Below are positions 1-4,938 of a stretch of DNA of 7,878 nucleotides, piece by piece; within the stretch, counting starts at the first letter, position 1, and the number at the start of each line of letters is the position of its first letter. Position numbers and translations under genes: made by a program. The notes under the pieces were generated by a model. It was not told the DNA's origin and did no database searches. It was given only the letters and a program-made list of their open reading frames with translations. This stretch comes from Candidatus Altarchaeota archaeon (GTDB lineage Archaea > Altiarchaeota > Altiarchaeia > IMC4 > QMZM01): the NCBI GenBank assembly GCA_016931955.1, contig JAFGDV010000030.1, forward strand, positions 1-7,878, written 5' to 3'.

Positions 1-13
1 CCTGAAGGACGCA

Positions 14-37
14 GTACAAGCGACTTCGTCGCTGTAC
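14..37. repeat. Hairpin 1 of a tandem pair
   Basis: The arms GTAC-AGCGAC and GTCGCT-GTAC pair perfectly around a TTC loop, with one unpaired A in the left arm (ten base pairs in total). It ends exactly where the second hairpin begins. It could be a terminator of an upstream gene, a subterminal palindrome of a mobile element, or a structured RNA end. There is no T-tract directly after it on the plus strand. Confidence 0.6.
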
Positions 38-60
38 ACAAATTGCCTAAGGCAATTTGT
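38..60. repeat. Hairpin 2 of a tandem pair (11-bp perfect arms)
   Basis: ACAAATTGCCT at 38-48 and AGGCAATTTGT at 50-60 are perfect reverse complements around a single central A. It abuts hairpin 1 with no spacer and ends 20 bases before the ATG of the NifX-like gene. The tip (GCCTAAGGC) resembles the CCT-A(A)-AGG tip of the hairpin at 7804-7825, which may be chance. Confidence 0.65.
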
Positions 61-80
61 CGTATCCTTGCGAGTTTGTA

Positions 81-458
81 ATGAAAGTATGCATTCCAAC
101 CATCGGAGACAAAGGCCTTGATGAGAGAATAGGAGAACACCTGGGGAGCGTGCCGACCTACACAATCATAGACACTGAAACAAACCACGTGGAAGTGATC
201 CCAAACAACAGCCACCACATGGACAGCTTCGAATACCACGTCGGCTTAATGAAGGAAAACAAAGTAGATGTTGTAGTCTGCTCTAATCTCAGACATCAAG
301 CAATAACCCTGTTTGAGGAATACAGGATAAGGGTCTATATAGGAGCCTACGGTAACGTAAGAAACGCCATCAAGATGTGGGAGAACGAAATGCTCCATCA
401 AGCAACCGATGAAACAACATGTGGCGAATACGAGTTCAGAAAAAACGCAACTGAATAA
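81..458 (+). CDS. NifX/NifB-C-type (dinitrogenase iron-molybdenum cofactor) family protein
   Basis: This 125-residue protein matches the COG1433 family. That family includes NifX, VnfX, NafY and the NifB C-terminal domain, which bind Fe-S or FeMo-co precursors, and many non-nitrogen-fixing archaea carry stand-alone members of unknown role. Visible family features are MKVCIPTIG at the start, LDERIGEHLG (residues 13-22, the usual EHFG with F to L), YTIIDTETN (27-35), VIPN (39-42) and a VDVVVCSNLRHQAI strand-helix (62-75), followed by IRVYIGAYGNVRNAI. Cysteines are C4, C67 and C114, and histidines cluster at 45, 46 and 53. The last 20 residues, including C114, extend past the usual core. I chose the ATG at 81 because homology starts there; a TTG at 57 lies inside a hairpin. 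There is no clear SD and no TATA box, so it is probably cotranscribed with something upstream. No nif gene is in view, so nitrogen fixation cannot be inferred. Confidence 0.85.
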   Translation: MKVCIPTIGDKGLDERIGEHLGSVPTYTIIDTETNHVEVIPNNSHHMDSFEYHVGLMKENKVDVVVCSNLRHQAITLFEEYRIRVYIGAYGNVRNAIKMWENEMLHQATDETTCGEYEFRKNATE

Positions 459-460
459 AA
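440..460 (-). terminator. Possible T-tract terminator for the minus-strand operon
   Basis: Read on the minus strand, TTTTA follows directly after the stop of the membrane-protein gene, and a run of six T (plus-strand A440-A445) lies about 20 bases on, inside the 3' end of the NifX-like gene. Archaeal termination commonly uses T-runs without a hairpin. The call rests on base composition only. Confidence 0.3.
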
Positions 461-461
461 C

Positions 462-1268
462 CTATTTCCTAGAAACCCGAACATAGAAGTAGGGATTCAC
501 CACACAGACATAAGTGTAAATAATCGACTGAATGAATCTCACTAAAAGAAAGAGCACAACTGCTAATAGAGTGATTTCCAAGCTTATTCTCTCAACCCCC
601 ATCAGATTACCGGCCAAAAAAGCAGCAATTACAACAACCAAGATGAAGACATTCAAGAATACTACCTCCCCAGGATGCTTTAAACCAAGACTAAAACTTT
701 CCCTGAAGCTTTCAACGATACCCGACTTCTCTATCACGCCAACAGGCATCACGAAAAAAACAACCAACATGAAAAGCAGAACCAGTATAATGAATAAAAC
801 CGCCCCAATGAAGAGAATCAAAAGATTATTGAGAACAAAAGCGACGACTGCGAAAATACCTATCAAAACAAAGACAAAAAACGCGAAAAACAAAAAAATC
901 ACTCCAAGAGCAAGCCAGACCCTCCAAGCAGAGAGAGCATCCCTGAAAGCCTTCCTGAGACTCACTACACCACCACTATTGTAGTCTGCGACGATTGCAG
1001 GATACATTGAATAGGTCACCAGATCTATAACACCTATCACAGGAAAAAACAACAAAACACCCAAGAAGACGAGAAGAGAAGACCGTAAATCCTCCATAGG
1101 AGGATAAACAGGAGAATACTGCACCATACTCATAATATCGATTGAAACCTTTACCAGAACCAATTCAGAGAAGGCATAAAGTGAAGAGGCAAAGAGGTTC
1201 GGGAGAAAGATCTTCGGCTTCTTCAGGAGAAGATTAAAGGAATCCCTAAGCACGTGGAAGACACTCAT
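462..1268 (-). CDS. Six-helix integral membrane protein of unknown function
   Basis: The 268-residue protein is dominated by hydrophobic segments at about residues 20-40, 63-92, 117-145, 148-175, 201-221 and 229-256, so about six membrane helices are expected. It begins with an amphipathic stretch (FHVLRDSFNLLLKKPKIFLPN) and has a second soluble motif between helices four and five (MPVGVIEKSGIVESFRESFSLGLKHPGE). This 'xxE-x-G-xx-ESFxxSxxLxxxxP' pattern recurs in poorly characterised archaeal and bacterial polytopic families; I recognise the style but would not assign a function. The ATG at 1268 overlaps the stop of the CYTH gene (ATGA), and a GGAG at 1277-1280 sits eight bases upstream, so the start is well supported and translation is likely coupled. 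Its 3' end converges on the NifX-like gene with a three-base gap. No catalytic or transport signature is visible. Confidence 0.85.
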   Translation of the reverse strand: MSVFHVLRDSFNLLLKKPKIFLPNLFASSLYAFSELVLVKVSIDIMSMVQYSPVYPPMEDLRSSLLVFLGVLLFFPVIGVIDLVTYSMYPAIVADYNSGGVVSLRKAFRDALSAWRVWLALGVIFLFFAFFVFVLIGIFAVVAFVLNNLLILFIGAVLFIILVLLFMLVVFFVMPVGVIEKSGIVESFRESFSLGLKHPGEVVFLNVFILVVVIAAFLAGNLMGVERISLEITLLAVVLFLLVRFIQSIIYTYVCVVNPYFYVRVSRK

Positions 1269-1678
1269 TTTCGTTTCTCCAGAAGCTCCAGATAAGATTC
1301 TCGTATCGTGTCTTCTCTCCTGATCCCGAGTCCCTCAAGGAGTTCAAAGATCTTCCCCTTGACAGAGAGGCTCTCAGACTCAACCTCGATGAAATCCCCA
1401 AGACCCCCCACGTTAATATCAATGATTTCATTACTTACTGGAGAGTTGACCTCCTCCCGCGTTTTCGTTTCGAGATCGACCTTCGGCCCCTTATAGGTTA
1501 AAACATATCTCCCATTGGCTGTCCTCACCCGCAAGGCTTCGTCGCTTTTCCTGAGATCTCTCCAAAAAGAACCAGAGTAGAGATCTTCCTGCCCCTCCGC
1601 CCGCAGCAATTCCCCGCCAAGCCCTATCAGCTTAGACTCAAGGTTACTCCCCGCTGCTTTAACCTCGACCTCCAACAT
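1265..1678 (-). CDS. CYTH-domain (class IV adenylate cyclase CyaB-like) protein, internally shortened
   Basis: The 137-residue protein has hallmarks of the CyaB branch of the CYTH superfamily, whose members bind triphosphates in a beta-tunnel: the ExExK motif (E3, E5, K7), QEDLY (30-34), ALRVR (48-52), LTYKGPK (60-66), TREE (73-76), GLGDFIEVE (92-100) and a C-terminal IRESYLELL (126-133). Relatives are usually about 170-180 residues. Here the segment between TREE and GLGDF is only about 15 residues, where the family normally has about 50, including a K-x-R basic strand that contributes to the tunnel. The reading frame is intact, so this is an in-frame loss or a compact variant rather than a frameshift. 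The ATG at 1678 is chosen because homology starts there; the frame stays open upstream to 1798 but only across the promoter and the divergent gene. No SD is seen, so it may be leaderless. Archaeal CyaB-like proteins are mostly of unproven substrate (thiamine triphosphate, inorganic triphosphate or ATP). Confidence 0.85.
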   Translation of the reverse strand: MLEVEVKAAGSNLESKLIGLGGELLRAEGQEDLYSGSFWRDLRKSDEALRVRTANGRYVLTYKGPKVDLETKTREEVNSPVSNEIIDINVGGLGDFIEVESESLSVKGKIFELLEGLGIRREDTIRESYLELLEKRK

Positions 1679-1717
1679 CCTAAAGATATATAATATAGTA
1701 TTTACTAATAACCTAGT
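1679..1717. promoter_or_regulatory. Divergent promoter region between the CYTH operon and the CWB2 gene
   Basis: The gap is strongly AT-rich. On the plus strand GATATATAATATAG (1685-1698) is a good TATA box and predicts a start near 1713-1717, giving a short leader for the CWB2 gene. On the minus strand GTAAATACT (1697-1705) lies about 25 bases from the ATG at 1678 and could direct a leaderless CYTH transcript. The two elements overlap, so both directions probably share one short control region. Confidence 0.5.
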
Positions 1718-1723
1718 GGTGAT
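1718..1723 (+). promoter_or_regulatory. Shine-Dalgarno GGTGAT of the CWB2 gene
   Basis: GGTGAT is complementary to the archaeal 16S rRNA 3' end and sits four bases before the ATG at 1728. It is the clearest SD in the window and fixes this start. The other divergent-promoter genes here look leaderless or nearly so. Confidence 0.7.
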
Positions 1724-1727
1724 GTAA

Positions 1728-3341
1728 ATGAAAAAGCTTTTAGTGATTTTCGTGATAGGACTATTATGTAGTATATCTTCTGCGAAGCAGATAGACACGG
1801 TTATTTTAACGACGACACTGAATTATCCAGACGCCTTTGTGGCAGCGGCTGCGGCAAACAAAATCGGTGCCCCAGTTCTTCTGACAGACGTCTATTCCAT
1901 ACCCGAAGAAACACAAGATGAGTTGGATGACCTGGAACCCACTACAATATACATCATAGGCGGACCTGTTGTTGTAAGCAGCGACGTCGAAAATGCTCTG
2001 AAGGCTCAAGGTTACAACGTCATAAGGATATGGGGCATAACAAGATACGGCACATCAACCGAGGTCGCGAAATACTTCTGGTTTGAAGGAGCCGAAAAAG
2101 TCGTCATGGTAGCAGACACCGTGGGAACACCAGACGACGGAAACCCCAATACTACGATGCTGGCGAAGGACCTTGCCATAGCAAATGATGCACCATTAAT
2201 CGTATCCTCAAAGGACGTTTTACCAGCGATGGTTAAAGAAACGCTGATATACTTGAATACGCAAGAAACCATGTTGGTGTTGGTGGGCGACTTCTCAGAG
2301 GATGTAAAAAACGAGCTCATAGAATTAGGGATCATAATAGACGAGATCACGGGAGATGAGGACACTATAGGGAATAAGACAAGAGACAGAATAAAGAACA
2401 AGACCCGGGAGATGAACCAGACCGGGACGCCGCTTGTCATAGTCGCTGTCGGGAACTGGCAGGACACGATAAATGCGCCTTTTGTACCTGGGAACGGGGT
2501 CTCAAGGCTTATAAGCAGTGAAGACGAGATCGAAGACGTTATAGCAGAAATCAATGCAGGAGACTACACCCGGATAAAGGTCGTCGGGAAGCCGGAGCTT
2601 GCACAGCAGATATGCGATGCTTTAGCTGCTGAAGGCATAGAACATGACTGCCTCACAGGGAAAGCCACACAGGTTGCTGCACTGATCGCTAAAAAAGAGG
2701 GGGCGCGGATAGAAGAACTGAGGCAGAAGTTCGAAGAAAAACGCTCAAGAATCCTTGAAAAACTCAGAGAAAAGTCCCAGTGGATAGACGGCGAATGCGC
2801 TCAATACTTTGAGCTCGTTAACTCCACAGTCTCGGGACTTGAAGACGGAGTTGGTGAGCAATATAAGAACAGAATCCAGGAGCTGAAAGAGATAAGGGCT
2901 GAGTGTGAGAACGGGCTCTCAGAAGGCAACCTGACAAGGCGCAGAGATAGCATGCAACAGCTGAAGAGCGAAGTCAAAACACTGAGGTGGGAATTACGGG
3001 AGTATATAAGCGACGAAATACAGGATGAAACAGATACTGAAACTAAAAACACTAAGGAAATCGCAGAGAGGCTAAGGGAGAGGATCCAAGAGATTAAGGA
3101 GATAAGGGATGAGATTCTGGCAGTGGATGAGAAGGTTGCTGAGAGATGCGCTGAGATGGTGCAGGAGATGGAGGAACTGGAAAACAAGGGAGAGTACTCA
3201 AGGATACAGGACAGGATAAATGTGGCTTTGCAGGGATGCTCTAATGCTCAGGAGAAGATAAAAGAGAAGGGTAAGAAGGATACGACAACAATAGTAGAAT
3301 TAACCACAACAACCAGGAGAGGTCAGGGCGACAGGCCCTGA
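1728..3341 (+). CDS. Secreted CWB2 (cell wall-binding repeat 2) protein with helical, Cys-containing C-terminal half
   Basis: The 537-residue protein starts with a Sec signal peptide (MKKLLVIFVIGLLCSISSA, likely cut after A19). Three CWB2-like units (PF04122 style) follow: about 23-118 (YPDAFVAAAAANKIGAPVLL, IYIIGG, GITRYGTSTEVAKYF), about 123-209 (divergent; LIVSSKDVLP, MLVLVGDFSEDV) and about 235-312 (most divergent; LVIVAVGNWQDTINAP, IKVVGKPELA). Residues 318-515 are charged, heptad-rich helix, with a repeated RIQE(L/I)KEIR(A/D)E block at 382-392 and 452-462. Six mature cysteines (C296, C308, C357, C393, C474, C504) and six N-glycosylation sequons (N141, N216, N224, N230, N365, N401) fit an extracellular location. 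The tail is Thr-rich and basic, with no C-terminal membrane helix or PGF-CTERM motif. CWB2 units anchor proteins to cell-wall polymers in Gram-positive bacteria; their ligand in archaea is unclear. It is probably an S-layer-associated or surface protein. The gene is monocistronic and converges on flpA. Confidence 0.9.
   Translation: MKKLLVIFVIGLLCSISSAKQIDTVILTTTLNYPDAFVAAAAANKIGAPVLLTDVYSIPEETQDELDDLEPTTIYIIGGPVVVSSDVENALKAQGYNVIRIWGITRYGTSTEVAKYFWFEGAEKVVMVADTVGTPDDGNPNTTMLAKDLAIANDAPLIVSSKDVLPAMVKETLIYLNTQETMLVLVGDFSEDVKNELIELGIIIDEITGDEDTIGNKTRDRIKNKTREMNQTGTPLVIVAVGNWQDTINAPFVPGNGVSRLISSEDEIEDVIAEINAGDYTRIKVVGKPELAQQICDALAAEGIEHDCLTGKATQVAALIAKKEGARIEELRQKFEEKRSRILEKLREKSQWIDGECAQYFELVNSTVSGLEDGVGEQYKNRIQELKEIRAECENGLSEGNLTRRRDSMQQLKSEVKTLRWELREYISDEIQDETDTETKNTKEIAERLRERIQEIKEIRDEILAVDEKVAERCAEMVQEMEELENKGEYSRIQDRINVALQGCSNAQEKIKEKGKKDTTTIVELTTTTRRGQGDRP
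2871..3113 (+). repeat. Internal duplication within the CWB2 gene's helical region
   Basis: The 33-base blocks at 2871-2903 and 3081-3113 are identical at 27 of 33 positions and encode RIQELKEIRAE and RIQEIKEIRDE, 70 residues apart. The agreement at DNA level suggests a fairly recent duplication or strong constraint. Similarity outside the blocks is weaker and mainly concerns cysteine placement. Confidence 0.65.
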
Positions 3342-3346
3342 ACCCC

Positions 3347-3994
3347 CTACTTTTTAACCCTCAGGTTCAAGAAGATGTGGTCTTTGTCGTAGGGTCTCAA
3401 ATCCACATTCTGCAGTATTTCGAATTTCCCCTTTAATTTTTCTGTCTCCTCCCGGAAGACCTGCTTGGGGCTCTTGACTGCGTTAATGCTCCTTGACTTT
3501 ATCGCAAGCATCCCATAGCGTGGACGGAAAGCTTCTGTATTCCTTAAGAGAATCTCGGCCTGTTTCGCCTGAGCTACGTCCTGGTATATGACGTCAACTG
3601 AGCCGACCCTGTAAACATACTGCTCAGGCTTCTTAGCGTCCGCTAGGATCGGTATCATGTTCCGCTTTTGTGCAGTGACCTGCAATAGCTCACGCATCAT
3701 CCTCCTCGAGAACTCAACACAATAGATCAGACCATGAGAGCAGATGTCCGCCAGATGGCTCGCAGTCGTCCCAGAAGACGCTCCAAGGTAGAGGACGTTT
3801 GAATCCCCCTCGAAGGGAAACTCATTTAAGCCGTTCAGAATCGCTGCTGCAAGCTTGCTCCTGTAGGGATCCCAGACCCTGTACTCACAGCCTCCCTTGT
3901 TCAAAAGCCTTTCATCGTAGACCCTGAATCCAGGAGAGGAGTTCAATGTTGCAAGCTTTCCCTTGACTTTATAGACTCCTTCGAATTTTTTCAT
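3347..3994 (-). CDS. flpA: Fibrillarin-like rRNA/tRNA 2'-O-methyltransferase
   Basis: This is the 215-residue catalytic subunit of the archaeal C/D box sRNP, which transfers methyl from SAM to ribose 2'-OH at sites chosen by guide RNAs, working with Nop5 and L7Ae. Family signatures appear in order: GVYKVKGKLATLNSSPGFRVYDE at the N-terminus, EYRVWDPYRSKLAAAI (37-52), the SAM-binding VLYLGASSGTTASHLADI (67-84), YCVEFSRR (91-98), DVIYQDVAQ (134-142) and LAIKSRSIN (163-171), with H206 near the C-terminus. The Lys-Asp-Lys-His set typical of fibrillarins would be K47, D139 (or D134), K166 and H206. Length is normal and nothing looks broken. It stands alone, with dapA diverging upstream and the CWB2 gene converging downstream, whereas in many archaea flpA directly follows nop5. 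The start lies next to an AT-rich promoter with no SD, consistent with a leaderless or short-leader message. Confidence 0.97.
   Translation of the reverse strand: MKKFEGVYKVKGKLATLNSSPGFRVYDERLLNKGGCEYRVWDPYRSKLAAAILNGLNEFPFEGDSNVLYLGASSGTTASHLADICSHGLIYCVEFSRRMMRELLQVTAQKRNMIPILADAKKPEQYVYRVGSVDVIYQDVAQAKQAEILLRNTEAFRPRYGMLAIKSRSINAVKSPKQVFREETEKLKGKFEILQNVDLRPYDKDHIFLNLRVKK
3351..3355 (+). terminator. Possible T5 terminator after the CWB2 gene
   Basis: A TTTTT run begins ten bases after the CWB2 stop codon, inside the last codons of the convergent flpA. Archaeal RNA polymerase often terminates at such runs. There is no hairpin, and the short tract makes this tentative. Confidence 0.3.
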
Positions 3995-4034
3995 TTTTTA
4001 TTTATATAATTATAATGAGTAAGGGATTAAGAAA
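3995..4034. promoter_or_regulatory. Divergent promoter between flpA and dapA
   Basis: Forty bases of nearly pure A/T separate the two start codons. On the plus strand TTTATATAA (4001-4009) is centred about 30 bases before the dapA ATG, predicting a leader of only a few bases. On the minus strand CATTATAAT (4008-4016) and overlapping A/T sequence would serve flpA, also with almost no leader. Neither gene has a good SD, which fits leaderless-type initiation. Confidence 0.5.
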
Positions 4035-4913
4035 ATGAAACTCGAAGGTCTGTTTACGGCAATAGTTACGCCCTTCAGGAAAGACGGAAGCCTCGACGAA
4101 GAAGGTCTGCAGGATAACATAGAGTTCCAGATCAAGAACAAAGTGGATGGTTTAGTCCCAGTAGGCACCACCGGTGAGTCGGCAACCCTCAGCGAGGGAG
4201 AACACAAGAGGGTTGTGGAAATCGCTGTTGAACAGGTCAACGGCAGAGTATCAGTCATTGCAGGAACTGGAAGCAACAACACGACTGAGGCGATAAAATA
4301 CACAAAACATGCGAAGGATGCTGGGGCAGACGCTGCATTGATGATAACCCCATACTACAATAAGCCGACTCAAGAAGGCCTGTATCAGCACTACAAAAAG
4401 ATTGTTGAAACAGTCGACATCCCCATAATCCTATACACTGTCCCAGGGAGGACGGCTGTGAACATCGAACCCGAAACCACGAGGAGGCTGTCTGAGCTAT
4501 CCAACATCATAGGGATAAAAGACGCATCCGGGAACCTGAACCAGGTCTCCCAGGAGATAATGCTATGCGGAAAAGAATTCTCTGTGGTATCCGGAGAGGA
4601 CGCCTTCAATTACCCGATAATAGCACTCGGGGGGAGAGGCGCTATCTCCGTCGTCAGTAACGTCGTTCCTCTAATGATGGGCGAACTCGTCAGGGAGGCT
4701 CTTAAGGGAAACCACAAAAAAGCCAAGGAGATGCACTACAAACTTTATGCGCTGTCAAAGGTCCTCTTCATAGAGACAAACCCATCGCCAGTTAAGGCCG
4801 CTATGAACATGATAGGTCTTGCAGCAGGCGATCCCAGACTGCCCCTCGTACCAGTTAAGAAAGAAAGCGAAGAAAAGATAAGAAAAGTCCTACAGGACTT
4901 GGATCTACTGTAA
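4035..4913 (+). CDS. dapA: 4-hydroxy-tetrahydrodipicolinate synthase (DapA)
   Basis: The 292-residue TIM-barrel lyase condenses pyruvate with aspartate semialdehyde, the first committed step toward diaminopimelate and lysine, through a Schiff base. The sequence shows GLFTAIVTPF at the N-terminus, the GTTGES loop with T45-T46, ITPYYNKPTQEGLY (104-117), LYTVPGRT with Y134 and R139, and the Schiff-base lysine K162 in GIKDASG. GEDAF (187-191) and GGRGAISV (199-206) follow. Catalytic Thr-Tyr-Arg-Lys residues are all present and the length is normal. The one deviation is T135 where most DapA have Asn (YNVPGRT). That raises slightly the alternative of another DapA-superfamily aldolase (for example a keto-sugar-acid aldolase), but the rest is textbook DapA. 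It is probably cotranscribed with the Rad50-like gene 25 bases downstream. No other lysine-pathway gene is in view. Confidence 0.93.
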   Translation: MKLEGLFTAIVTPFRKDGSLDEEGLQDNIEFQIKNKVDGLVPVGTTGESATLSEGEHKRVVEIAVEQVNGRVSVIAGTGSNNTTEAIKYTKHAKDAGADAALMITPYYNKPTQEGLYQHYKKIVETVDIPIILYTVPGRTAVNIEPETTRRLSELSNIIGIKDASGNLNQVSQEIMLCGKEFSVVSGEDAFNYPIIALGGRGAISVVSNVVPLMMGELVREALKGNHKKAKEMHYKLYALSKVLFIETNPSPVKAAMNMIGLAAGDPRLPLVPVKKESEEKIRKVLQDLDLL

Positions 4914-4938
4914 TTTCTGGATTCTTTACCATTTGTTA

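Larger units (their letters stand above)
1..81 (+). other. Possible 3' end of an upstream coding region (partial, unidentified)
   Basis: Frame 1 is open from the window edge to a TAA at 79-81 and would encode 26 residues ending in CRILASL. Its stop codon overlaps the ATG of the next gene (TAATG), the arrangement expected of two translationally coupled genes, and no TATA box is visible before that next gene. Against it, frame 2 is also open through this stretch, and the same bases form two perfect adjacent hairpins, which is unusual inside a coding region. I do not recognise the peptide. It may be a real C-terminus or chance readthrough of a non-coding hairpin region. Confidence 0.25.

Noticed and set aside
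57-80. TTG start at 57 extending the NifX-like protein by eight residues
   Set aside because: The TTG lies in the last bases of a perfect hairpin and the added residues do not resemble the family; homology begins at the ATG at 81.
532-984. Plus-strand open frame of 150 codons
   Set aside because: It is the antisense of the membrane-protein gene. Its Lys/Thr-rich, low-complexity translation is what the reverse of hydrophobic codons gives.
1755-1784. Lipobox at C14 of the CWB2 protein (lipoprotein anchor)
   Set aside because: The residues before the Cys (G-L-L) do not fit a lipobox, and a better Sec cleavage site (SSA-KQ) follows at residue 19.
1679-1798. Forty-residue N-terminal extension of the CYTH protein
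   Set aside because: It would cover the divergent promoter and the signal-peptide region of the CWB2 gene; the ExExK motif expected at the N-terminus starts right after the ATG at 1678.
2012-2554. Minus-strand open frame of 180 codons inside the CWB2 gene
   Set aside because: The translation is Ser/Ile/Val-rich with no recognisable domain, and the plus-strand gene is strongly supported; it is an antisense shadow.
4933-4938. TTG at 4933 as start of the Rad50-like protein
   Set aside because: The ATG two codons later gives the usual short N-terminus, and no SD favours the TTG.
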